A stretch of 64,000 bases of DNA from positions 62,001 through 126,000 of the forward strand of contig NZ_CP015594.1 in assembly GCF_001647675.1 (NCBI RefSeq). The letters are read 5' to 3'. The notes beneath the pieces were generated by a model. The model was not told the origin of the DNA and did not search any database. It saw nothing but the letters and a program-made list of their open reading frames with translations. The translations under genes were made by a program, and so were the position numbers. Of this stretch, positions 41,110 through 48,875 are shown one piece after another. Position 1 is the first letter of the stretch, and every line of letters starts with the position of its first letter. The DNA comes from Acinetobacter sp. NCu2D-2. GTDB taxonomy: Bacteria; Pseudomonadota; Gammaproteobacteria; Pseudomonadales; Moraxellaceae.

Positions 41110-42075
41110 ATGCCAAAACATAAAAGTCAATATAAAACTGACTCTGGTTTTTTATCTGGAAATTTTATTAAAGTAGTTTTAGCAATTATAGCAATCAGTA
41201 GTTTTGGATTAGCTTTCTATTATGATCAGGTATCAACAACTTTGGTTAAGCTCTATCCAATAGGGGATAAAAAATGCTTAGAACAGTTTTACAAAAATGT
41301 TCCACCCTATTTAAATAAAGAGAGTTTGCAGAGAGATACTTATCCATTATGTTTTAATGGTTTTAATCTGATGTACTCAGGAGTATCAAAAACTCCACTT
41401 TGGGTAGCTGAGCGTTTAACTGTTCAACGATTAAGTCAAAATGTGCCTAGAGAAGTTAATTTTCATGAAGAGGAAAGGATTCCTCTTGATTATCGTTCTA
41501 AGCTTTCAGACTATCGTGGTTCTGGATATATTCGTTGGCGTTTAGCTCCAAATGCAGATATGCCAAATAAAACTGCTCAATTTGACAGTTTTTCATTGGC
41601 GAATATAGCACCAGTTGCAAATTTAGAAGTACTAACAAAAATAGAATATTTAATACGGGGTATTGCGATTAAGAAGAATCAAGATGTATATGTGGTTACT
41701 GGACCAGTATTTGCTACGAAAAAACTTAAAACGATAGGTAGGGGGGTCATTGTTCCAACAGCAACCTATAAAGCCATATATATGCCAAAAACAGGGGTTG
41801 CAGGTGTGTACTATGCCGAAAATACCCTGAAAAATACTGTTCCAAAAGTGCAGGTGATCAGTGTATGTGCGTTGGAAGATCTCACTGGAATTAATATTTT
41901 TCCTCAGTTAGAGGAAGATCAAAAAAGAAATACATATAGTCTTCCTTTAAGCCCAAATGACTTAGCATCAGATAAAGAAATTGAATATTCTTATTGGGAT
42001 GCCGAAAGTCAATGTGCAACTGATATTTCAGAAAAAGATATAAGCATGCTTCAGAAGAAGTTTAGCTTTGAATAA
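41110..42075 (+). CDS. Paralogue of the split nuclease lacking the DRGH catalytic motif
   Basis: A 321-residue protein aligned without gaps to the split nuclease over residues 1-165, including the membrane helix (FIKVVLAIIAISSFGLAF). At the catalytic motif the split gene has DRGHMAP but this one has IRWRLAP, so the general-base His is replaced by Arg. A three-residue deletion follows (QAP lost), though Asn and Glu can still be aligned. It is therefore probably catalytically dead, perhaps a decoy, inhibitor or decaying copy. The 3' third looks less AT-rich than the rest. No clear ribosome site. Confidence 0.85.
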   Translation: MPKHKSQYKTDSGFLSGNFIKVVLAIIAISSFGLAFYYDQVSTTLVKLYPIGDKKCLEQFYKNVPPYLNKESLQRDTYPLCFNGFNLMYSGVSKTPLWVAERLTVQRLSQNVPREVNFHEEERIPLDYRSKLSDYRGSGYIRWRLAPNADMPNKTAQFDSFSLANIAPVANLEVLTKIEYLIRGIAIKKNQDVYVVTGPVFATKKLKTIGRGVIVPTATYKAIYMPKTGVAGVYYAENTLKNTVPKVQVISVCALEDLTGINIFPQLEEDQKRNTYSLPLSPNDLASDKEIEYSYWDAESQCATDISEKDISMLQKKFSFE

Positions 42076-42112
42076 GTTGTTTATGATAATATCAACAAAG
42101 AAGGGCAGAGTA

Positions 42113-43181
42113 AAACTTGAAGTGCGACATAAACCACCTAATTAATTTAAAGGGTTTATGGAGTATATAAAATTGTCATACCATCATCTTAACTTTGAAG
42201 ATCGTACTGCATTAATGCTTGAGTCAAGAAAAGAAGGCTTTTCACCCAGAAAATTTGCTGAACTCATTAAAAGACATCCTAGTACGATCTATCGTGAGCT
42301 TAAAAGAAACAGCATCAATGACGTTTATCAAGCTCAATATGCTTCTGATAACACCTTCGCTAGACGTAGACATGGTCACAGAAAACTCAAAACCGATTCA
42401 ATCCTCTGGAAATTTATTGTTGAAGCGATCCGTTGTTTATGGTCTCCTCAGCAAATAGCAAAGCGTTTAAAGACATTTCCTGATTTGGATCAAACAATGA
42501 ATGTAAGCCATACAACGATTTATTCAACGATACGAGCATTACCAAAGGGTGAGTTGAAAAAAGACTTATTATCCTGTCTGCGTCATGAAAATAAAAAGCG
42601 AAAAGCTACCGGTGAACCTAAAAAAGATTCTATATTACAGGATATTAAAACTATTCATGAGCGCCCAGCCGAAGTTCAAGAAAGAAAAATACCGGGTCAT
42701 TGGGAAGCTGATTTAATTAAAGGTAAAGACAATAAAAGTTCGATAGCAACACTTATTGAACGAAATACACGGCTCTGTATCTTGGCAACATTACCTGATG
42801 CAAAGGCAGAATCAGTGCGCAAGGCTTTAACTGAAGCTCTGAAATATTTACCTGCAGAACTGCGTAAAACATTGACCTATGACCGTGGACGTGAGATGTC
42901 AGAACATAAAATCCTCGAAGAAGATTTAGGCATAGATGTATATTTCTGTGACCCACATTCGCCATGGCAGAAAGGCACATGCGAAAATATGAATGGTTTA
43001 ATTAGGCAATATTTACCTAAAGGGATTGATTTAAACCAGGCAGATCAGCATTATTTAAATCAAGTTGCCATGTCTCTGAATACTCGCCCTAGAAAAGCGT
43101 TAGATTGGCTTACACCATTAGAGAAATTTGCTCAGCTTGTTGATTATCATAAGGCTTTTGAAACTGTCGCACCTCATGTTT
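42113..43181 (+). mobile_element. IS30-family element
   Basis: Imperfect terminal repeats: AAACTTGAAGTGCGACA at the left, AAACATGAGGTGCGACA inverted at the right. It encodes one transposase and spans about 1.07 kb. I could not see a target duplication. The right end lies 81 bases before the next gene, so it could influence its expression. Confidence 0.8.
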
Positions 43182-43183
43182 GA
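42158..43183 (+). CDS. IS30-family transposase
   Basis: A 341-residue DDE transposase with an N-terminal helix-turn-helix (REGFSPRKFAELIKRHPSTIYRELKRN) and catalytic region residues in HWEADLIKGK, TYDRGREMSEH and CDPHSPWQKGTCENMNGLIRQYLPKG, all typical of IS30. The stop codon overlaps the right IS end. Intact. Confidence 0.93.
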   Translation: MEYIKLSYHHLNFEDRTALMLESRKEGFSPRKFAELIKRHPSTIYRELKRNSINDVYQAQYASDNTFARRRHGHRKLKTDSILWKFIVEAIRCLWSPQQIAKRLKTFPDLDQTMNVSHTTIYSTIRALPKGELKKDLLSCLRHENKKRKATGEPKKDSILQDIKTIHERPAEVQERKIPGHWEADLIKGKDNKSSIATLIERNTRLCILATLPDAKAESVRKALTEALKYLPAELRKTLTYDRGREMSEHKILEEDLGIDVYFCDPHSPWQKGTCENMNGLIRQYLPKGIDLNQADQHYLNQVAMSLNTRPRKALDWLTPLEKFAQLVDYHKAFETVAPHV

Positions 43184-43262
43184 ATTCGCCAAGTTATTCT
43201 AATTTTTGATGAAAAAACTTTATTTATTAATACAATATTTTTAATATTATTATTTCGGGTGC

Positions 43263-44597
43263 ATGATGCAAACTTGGGAAAATTGGTTAGATTCCAATAG
43301 GAAATTGATGCAGCACCCTGTAGATTTTGAAGAAAGATTTGTTATTGATATCCTTAAAAAAATTAATGGTTTAAAGCCAGAGGATGTTATTCCTCAATAT
43401 CATTTTACTGATTTTGATGGAGGTAATCGTTATATTGACTTTTGTATAAAAAATGCAGAAAAAGGGTATTTTTTATCAATCGAGCTTGATGGTCGTTTTA
43501 AATTTCAAAATGATCTATTGGAAAAAACTTTAGAAAGACAAAATGCATTAGTTGCTAATGTTGGTACTTTAGTACGTTATGCAAATACGACTTGGTTGAA
43601 TAATCCAAATAGAGTTATCAACGAAATTCAGACAATTTTATATAAGCAAAAAATTAAGCACATGAATGATGCAGAGTCTAGAAAACAGATACAAAAATCT
43701 CTAAGTGATTATCAAAAAGAATTACTGGAGGTAAAAGAACTTAGCATAAAAAATAATCATGAGCAGGAACTTAAAAAGTTAAACTCAGCAATTATGGCTT
43801 TAAAAGCACAAATGGCTGAGAAAAAAGAAGCTCCGAATGAGGTAGGAACTACTGATGAATTAAAAAATATTGCACAAATGATGAAAGGGCTTAGCCAACA
43901 GATTGATGAATTGAAGGCAAAGTCAAAAGAAGACATCAACCCAGAATCTAAACAAGATAAAGAGGTAAGTGCTACAAACCTACAATGGCCGGAACAAGTG
44001 CTTAATACTAGTCCTGAATTAATAGTTACATCAAATAAATCTGTTGGTATAAAGCATATCCATATGGCTTTATTAGGGCTCATAGTTATTTTTATAGTAG
44101 GTATAACTACATATATTTTGAAAAATGAAAAATCTTCAGATATTAAATATACTGATTCTAAAGATACAGTAAGCAAAATTGTGGACTCTGAACCTTCTTT
44201 TAATAAAATTTCTAATGAGTCTCCAGACATTGATCCTCTAGTGAATGATTCACCTCAAATTGAAGTGGAACAGGTTACTGCTCAGGAGCAGAATATTGAA
44301 TCACATACAGAAGACTCATCATTTATACATGCTAGCGACGCGTCAAAATATATTGGTGAATACAGGAAAGTTTGTGGACAGGTTGTACAAATAAAAGAAT
44401 TTTCAAAAGGCATATATTTAAATTTTGGTAATAATTATCCTAGACAAAATTTAACAGCTGTCGTTTGGTCAAGTGATATTTCTAATTTTGGAAATTTGAA
44501 TCAATATGTGGGTAATAGTATCTGTATTTCTGGTGAAATTACGTCATATAGAGGTACGCCACAGATTGAATTAAGCAGTTTAGAGCAAGTAAATTAA
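43263..44597 (+). CDS. PD-(D/E)XK-like protein with membrane segment and OB-like domain
   Basis: A 444-residue protein of unusual build. Residues 15-125 look like a Vsr/DUF559/DUF2726 nuclease fold: E24, the core YIDF (D59), IELDG (E74, D76) and a late LERQNALVANVGTLVRY. A coiled coil (about 130-220), a membrane helix (about 267-287) and an acidic linker follow. Residues 355-444 form an OB-like domain (CGQVVQIKEFSKGIYLNFG...YPRQNLTAVVW) homologous to the exported protein at 44911. The nuclease part would be cytoplasmic and the OB part periplasmic, or the reverse. Start 43263 or 43266. Confidence 0.75.
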   Translation: MMQTWENWLDSNRKLMQHPVDFEERFVIDILKKINGLKPEDVIPQYHFTDFDGGNRYIDFCIKNAEKGYFLSIELDGRFKFQNDLLEKTLERQNALVANVGTLVRYANTTWLNNPNRVINEIQTILYKQKIKHMNDAESRKQIQKSLSDYQKELLEVKELSIKNNHEQELKKLNSAIMALKAQMAEKKEAPNEVGTTDELKNIAQMMKGLSQQIDELKAKSKEDINPESKQDKEVSATNLQWPEQVLNTSPELIVTSNKSVGIKHIHMALLGLIVIFIVGITTYILKNEKSSDIKYTDSKDTVSKIVDSEPSFNKISNESPDIDPLVNDSPQIEVEQVTAQEQNIESHTEDSSFIHASDASKYIGEYRKVCGQVVQIKEFSKGIYLNFGNNYPRQNLTAVVWSSDISNFGNLNQYVGNSICISGEITSYRGTPQIELSSLEQVN

Positions 44598-44601
44598 TAT
44601 T

Positions 44602-44906
44602 ATGGGTATCATCATAGGAATAGTAGGTTTTGTTTTTTTCTCCTCGTTTTAGAACAATATTTTAAAGATCAAGAGGAACGAGACAGGAAAAAAGCAGAAG
44701 ATGATGCTAAACGAAAATTAGAAGCACAAAGATTACATAGCTTAAAGTTGGAAAAAGACCGTATAGCTCTTGAGGTATATAAGTCAAAATTATTAAATAA
44801 AAGTAATTTAAAAAATATGGGACTTAATAAAGATCAAATTATACTATGGTATTTACTCATAATTATTGTTGCATTAGTAGTTTTTATAACTGTTTGGAAT
44901 ATTTAA
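44602..44906 (+). pseudogene. Small two-helix coiled-coil membrane protein, frameshifted
   Basis: ATG 44602 starts MGIIIGIVGFVFF, a membrane helix, but a stop occurs at 44650. One extra T in the seven-T run at 44633-44639 would join it to the downstream frame, which encodes a charged coiled coil (QEERDRKKAEDDAKRKLEAQ) and a second membrane helix (WYLLIIIVALVVFITVW), ending at 44906. The full protein would be about 101 residues. The defect could be mutation, phase variation by slippage or a sequencing error. It fills the gap between two OB-domain genes. Confidence 0.7.
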
Positions 44907-44910
44907 GGTC

Positions 44911-45288
44911 ATGAAGAAAATAATGTTCAAGAAATTTAGCATAAGTTTATTTTGTTTAAGTATGGTGTCCTCTGCATTTGCCGCAGAAGTGAAAGTAGAA
45001 GCTATAAAGGCTCCTTTTTATGTAGGTCAATCAGTCATGGCTTGCGGTAAATTAGTTGAAATAAAGCATTTATCTAATCGACATTATTTGAATCTGGATA
45101 GAAAATATCCAAACCAAACATTAACAATATTAGTATGGGATAATGATTACCGTTGGTTTGAAGAGCGCTTTGGTAAAATTGATGCAAAAATTGGGCAGAG
45201 ATTTTGTGGTCGAGGAACTATAGAGGAATATAAGAATAATATGCAAATGCAAATTAAGAACCCGCAGTTTCTAAGATTGATGAAGTAA
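44911..45288 (+). CDS. Exported OB-like domain protein
   Basis: A 125-residue protein with a signal peptide (FSISLFCLSMVSSAFA) and one domain. Its core, CGKLVEIKHLSNRHYLNLD-KYPNQTLTILVW, matches the C-terminal domain of the 43263 protein (CGQVVQIKEFSKGIYLNFG-NYPRQNLTAVVW). OB-like domains of this sort often sit with exported nucleases and may bind nucleic acid. It starts 5 bases after the frameshifted gene and ends 6 bases before the thermonuclease gene, so the three look like one operon. Confidence 0.78.
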   Translation: MKKIMFKKFSISLFCLSMVSSAFAAEVKVEAIKAPFYVGQSVMACGKLVEIKHLSNRHYLNLDRKYPNQTLTILVWDNDYRWFEERFGKIDAKIGQRFCGRGTIEEYKNNMQMQIKNPQFLRLMK

Positions 45289-45293
45289 TACAT

Positions 45294-45845
45294 TTGAAAT
45301 TCTTAATAAGTTTAAATAAATTAATGACTTGCAGTTTAGTATTGTTTCTAAATCTAAATTGCATTTCTTCTATCTATGCTAATAATCCTCGCTATTCTTC
45401 AGCAGGTATCGTAATTAGTAATATTTTATATGTTGTTGATGGAGATACCATCCATATAAAAGATAAAGATGAATGGAAAAAAATTCGTTTACAAGGAATT
45501 GATGCACCAGAGAAAGACCAAGCATTTGGTAAAGAGAGCATGCGTGTTTTAGCTAACTGTTTGTATAAAGCTAAAAAAATTCGTATTGAATGGACTGAAA
45601 AAGACAAATATGGAAGGTTACTTGGAAAAGTTTTAGTAGATGAAACAGACTGTAATTTGTCTCAAATAAAACAAGGTTATGCTTGGCACTATAAATTTTA
45701 TCAAAAAGATCAGACAGATCGTGATCGTCAATTGTACTCTAATGCAGAAATAGAAAGTCGTAAATCTGAAATAGGATTATGGAAAGAAAAATGTCCCACT
45801 CCTCCATGGGGCTGGCGGAGAAATAATATTTTAAAATGTTCTTAA
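45294..45845 (+). CDS. Exported thermonuclease (SNase family)
   Basis: A staphylococcal-nuclease-like protein, 183 residues from TTG 45294 or 173 from ATG 45324. A signal peptide is followed by the family motifs VVDGDTIHIK, RLQGIDAPEKDQAFG and EKDKYGRLLGKVLV, which supply the calcium ligands and catalytic Arg/Glu. It should degrade DNA and RNA outside the cytoplasm. It follows the OB-like protein gene by 6 bases. Neither start has a strong ribosome site. Confidence 0.88.
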   Translation: MKFLISLNKLMTCSLVLFLNLNCISSIYANNPRYSSAGIVISNILYVVDGDTIHIKDKDEWKKIRLQGIDAPEKDQAFGKESMRVLANCLYKAKKIRIEWTEKDKYGRLLGKVLVDETDCNLSQIKQGYAWHYKFYQKDQTDRDRQLYSNAEIESRKSEIGLWKEKCPTPPWGWRRNNILKCS

Positions 45846-45866
45846 GTATTTGAAAAAAATAGAATA

Positions 45867-46073
45867 TTATGGCAATAAATCTTTAGGGTTTATATCGATT
45901 GACTTAGCAATTATATAAAGTTTTAAGACAGTTAAATTGACTTCCCCTCTTTCGATACGTCCTAAATAACTTCTATCTATCCCAGTCAGTAATGCCAAAT
46001 GCTCTTGGCTAATTTTTTTAATCTCACGATTTTTGCGTATTAACTTTCCAATATCTTTAGCTAACTCTTTCAT
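45867..46073 (-). CDS. XRE-family helix-turn-helix regulator
   Basis: A 68-residue repressor-like protein, almost entirely a Cro/C1 helix-turn-helix (IRKNREIKKISQEHLALLTGIDRSYLGRIERG). It converges on the thermonuclease gene and is divergent from the broken gene at 46163, as phage- or island-type repressors often are. Confidence 0.85.
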   Translation of the reverse strand: MKELAKDIGKLIRKNREIKKISQEHLALLTGIDRSYLGRIERGEVNLTVLKLYIIAKSIDINPKDLLP

Positions 46074-46317
46074 TCAGATAGATCAGTAAAAAATAGAACT
46101 ATTAATTTTTGATGTTTATAAGTCCACGGCTTATAATCCTCATTTTGATTTTGGATTGCTAGATGTCTAAGAGAGTATTGCCATTCTATAATCGTTTTTT
46201 TGATCTTTTTGAGAGGCTTGTAATTGAACAATGGGAGGCTAAGACTTTTATTAACAATGTTTTATCAGAAGATCTTATCAATGATGAAAATAAGAAAAAA
46301 ATTTATAAAGGAATTAG

Positions 46318-47173
46318 GGTCTGTTGACATTTGTTGCTTAAAAAAATAGCGAGGTAGTAAAATTAAATCGCCAAACCCAATTTTACTCTCGCTATGCCTC
46401 GTACAATGCTGAATGATCAACACTGGTCTAAGTTACTTTCTATTTTCCGAAATTTTGATATCTATTTCAAATCTAATTTGAGAAATTTTGTCGAAGCCAT
46501 ACTTTATAGAATAAGAACAGGCTGTCCTTGGCGTGATTTGCCTAAAGAATTTGGTTCGTATAACTCAATATTTAAAAAATATAATCGTTGGTGTAAAAAT
46601 GATAAGCTAATGAAAGTATTTAAATTAATTTCTTCAAATGCTGATATGGAATGGGTTTTTATTGACGGTAGTCATGTTCGGGCACACCAACATTCTGCTG
46701 GAATAAAAGATCAGGATATTTCTAAAAGCATTGGTGGAAATAGTTCTAAAATACACTTAGCTGTTGATGCAGATGGCAATCCAATTGAAATTATTATCTC
46801 CGATGGAACGACGCATGACGTCAAGATTGCTCCAAAAATGATTGAAAAACTGGATTTGAGTGAAACGGAAGTATGTTGTGCAGACAAGGGATATGACTCT
46901 GAATCATTAAGGGAACAAATATCTGCGAAAAAAACTAAAGCTAATATTCCAAGAAAATCAAATACACAGTCAAATAATGACCATATGGATTGGTATTTAT
47001 ATAAAATCAGGCACTTAGTTGAGAATGCATTTTGTAGGTTAAAGCAGTTCAGAGGAATAGCAACACGATATGATAAGCTAAAGTGTAGCTATGAGGGTGC
47101 AGTTGCATTAGCTTGTGTATTTATTTGGCTACCTTTATCGGGTAAATTCTATACTTGAAATGTCAACAGACCC
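46318..47173 (+). mobile_element. IS5-family element, IS427-like group
   Basis: Perfect terminal inverted repeats GGGTCTGTTGACATTT. TA is duplicated at both sides (46316-46317 and 47174-47175). 856 bp, one transposase. It interrupts the hypothetical gene at 46163. Confidence 0.88.
46394..47158 (+). CDS. IS5-family transposase
   Basis: A 254-residue transposase in a single frame: RTGCPWRDLPKEFGSYNSIFKKYNRW, then FIDGSHVRAHQHSAG (first Asp), CCADKGYDSESLRE (second Asp) and HLVENAFCRLKQFRGIATRYDK (Glu). Intact. Confidence 0.92.
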   Translation: MPRTMLNDQHWSKLLSIFRNFDIYFKSNLRNFVEAILYRIRTGCPWRDLPKEFGSYNSIFKKYNRWCKNDKLMKVFKLISSNADMEWVFIDGSHVRAHQHSAGIKDQDISKSIGGNSSKIHLAVDADGNPIEIIISDGTTHDVKIAPKMIEKLDLSETEVCCADKGYDSESLREQISAKKTKANIPRKSNTQSNNDHMDWYLYKIRHLVENAFCRLKQFRGIATRYDKLKCSYEGAVALACVFIWLPLSGKFYT

Positions 47174-47585
47174 TAATGTTCTTTATAAATGTGGTTATTT
47201 AACACGTAAGAAAAATCCCAAAAACAGTAAAGTGTTTTTGTACACAGAGGCACAACCAATTGTGGATTATAGAGCGAAAAAAATTAACGAAAAGATTGAA
47301 AAAGTATTAAAAGAAAAAATGAATACTATCTCAGACAGTTTAAATACAAAAAGCAAAGAAGCTGTGTTCATTAGTGAATTAAAGGTAGAGTATCCAGAAA
47401 TAGCTTGCCAAATTGACGTTATTCAACAAGAACATCTTCAAATTTTGAATGATTTAAGCACCAAAAAAAATGTCATAAAAAACTTATGCAATATTTTAAT
47501 ATAAGTGAATTCTAATATGGAAATAATTTAAAATTGATCAGATAAATCTTCAATTTTCCTATTAAAAAACATTAGGATTCTGATC

Positions 47586-48437
47586 CTAGACAGTATCGTG
47601 GACAACAAATCCCTCTAAATTCTTAAAATATTTCTGTTCAAAGGCTTCTGGGCTTAACCAGCCGTTTGCGGAATGCCTTCTGACCCGATTGTAATAAATC
47701 TCAATATAGTCAAACAAGACTGTATTCGCTTCTTTTCGAGTGGCAAACACACTGCCATGGACCACATGACCTTTCAATGTATGAAAGAAGCTTTCGGTCA
47801 CTGCATTATCCCAACAGTTTCCCCTGCGTGACATACTTTGAACGCAGTTATTCGTCAATAATAGCGCCCTAAAATCACGACTACAGTACTGTGAGCCTTG
47901 GTCCGAATGCACCATGACACCCATTGGATACCCCTGACGAGCCATTGCATAATGAAACGCATCATACACCAATTGACGGTCTATTCGATGGCTGGTTTGC
48001 CAACCGACAATACGACGGCTGAATAGATCCAGCATCACACACAAATACAGCCAACCTTGCTTAGTACGGATATAGGTAATATCCGTTGTCCAGATCTTAT
48101 TGGGTTCATTGACCGTAAATTGACGATCCAACAAGTTAGGCGCTGTAGGCAAACGATGGTTTGAATCAGTCGTATACTTGTATTTACGTGCAATCCTGCT
48201 ACGTAAACCAAGCTTTTTAAGCGTTCTTCCAACGGTTCGTTCGCTCATGCTGTAACCTAAATCATGCATGTCATGTACCAATGAAGGTGCACCCAATCGT
48301 GCATGATGCTGCCAATATACGGCTTTTAAATCATTATATTTCTGCGCTGGATTGGCCTGGCGTTTTCGCCAGGCATAATAGCCTGAAGTGCTGACACCCA
48401 GGCATTGACAGGCAGAAGATACAGTGACTTCATTCAC
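47586..48437 (-). CDS. IS3-family transposase, OrfB part
   Basis: A DDE integrase-core protein (283 residues): WTTDITYI, HSDQGSQYCS and the late Glu in NCWDNAVTESFFHTLKGHV. It is normally made as a fusion with OrfA by a -1 frameshift; the -1 frame is open from the slippery site at 48499-48506 into this frame. Confidence 0.9.
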   Translation of the reverse strand: MNEVTVSSACQCLGVSTSGYYAWRKRQANPAQKYNDLKAVYWQHHARLGAPSLVHDMHDLGYSMSERTVGRTLKKLGLRSRIARKYKYTTDSNHRLPTAPNLLDRQFTVNEPNKIWTTDITYIRTKQGWLYLCVMLDLFSRRIVGWQTSHRIDRQLVYDAFHYAMARQGYPMGVMVHSDQGSQYCSRDFRALLLTNNCVQSMSRRGNCWDNAVTESFFHTLKGHVVHGSVFATRKEANTVLFDYIEIYYNRVRRHSANGWLSPEAFEQKYFKNLEGFVVHDTV

Positions 48438-48451
48438 ATCCAGATCTTGAA

Positions 48452-48745
48452 TTACCGTGTACTTTTCTTGGCATGATCTGTCAGAAAGTACACATGCGCT
48501 TTTTTTAAGATGTCATTGGCTTCCCTGAGCTGTTTGACTTCTTTCTCTAATTCTAAGATCCGCTGTTGTTCTGGTGAAAGTTGACGTTTGCTTGAACCTA
48601 CTGGATTGGCTTCACGAATCCATTTGTCTAAAGTTGAATAACCCACACCTAATTTCTGGGCGATTGCAGCTATAGGTTCGTGGGAGTTTGAAAGTGCATA
48701 ATCAATCGCTTGCTGTTTAAATTCAGGACTAAAACGTTTAGCCAT
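48452..48745 (-). CDS. IS3-family transposase, OrfA part
   Basis: A helix-turn-helix protein of 97 residues (MAKRFSPEFKQQAIDYALSN... VGYSTLDKWIREAN) with a leucine-zipper-like tail (LELEKEVKQLREANDILKK). I chose ATG 48745. A slippery A7-G run (minus strand 48506-48499) lies near its 3' end. Confidence 0.88.
   Translation of the reverse strand: MAKRFSPEFKQQAIDYALSNSHEPIAAIAQKLGVGYSTLDKWIREANPVGSSKRQLSPEQQRILELEKEVKQLREANDILKKAHVYFLTDHAKKSTR
48499..48506 (-). promoter_or_regulatory. Programmed -1 frameshift site of the IS3 element
   Basis: Minus strand AAAAAAAG. Shifting by -1 here continues as KKSACVLSDRSC... into the OrfB frame without a stop. Confidence 0.65.
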
Positions 48746-48819
48746 TTCTTGAATCTCCAAAGATTAAAGTTACGTTATCTTTAGAGGGACGTGCTGTCCA
48801 TTATTTTGGCTAGGATCAG

Positions 48820-48875
48820 TATTTCATCCGCAGATTATGCATGAATATTTAAAATTCTTCGGTACAAATAATCAG
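48820..48875. other. 56-base fragment between two IS elements
   Basis: The stretch is open in one plus-strand frame (FHPQIMHEYLKFFGTNN). It may be a piece of a lost gene; nothing more can be said. Confidence 0.3.

Larger units (their letters stand above)
46163..47504 (+). pseudogene. Hypothetical gene broken by an IS5 insertion and a frameshift
   Basis: ATG 46163 starts MSKRVLPFYNRFFDLFERLV. After about 33 codons the frame is lost in a five-T run (46260-46264); with four T it would continue SEDLINDENKKKIYKG. The IS5 element then sits at 46318-47173 between TA repeats. Removing it continues the protein (NVLYKCGYLTRKKNP... KNLCNILI) to 47504. The restored product is about 160 residues with a charged helical C-terminus. 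Family not recognised. It is divergent from the XRE gene and may be its partner. Confidence 0.7.
47580..48819 (-). mobile_element. IS3-family element
   Basis: Inverted ends CTGATCCTAG at both sides, then partly matching GTGGACA / ATGGACA. About 1240 bp with orfA and orfB. No target duplication is clear. Confidence 0.82.

Noticed and set aside
41110..42075. Complete loss of all three catalytic residues in the nuclease paralogue
   Set aside because: With a three-residue gap the metal-binding Asn and the Glu can still be aligned; only the DRGH change is certain.
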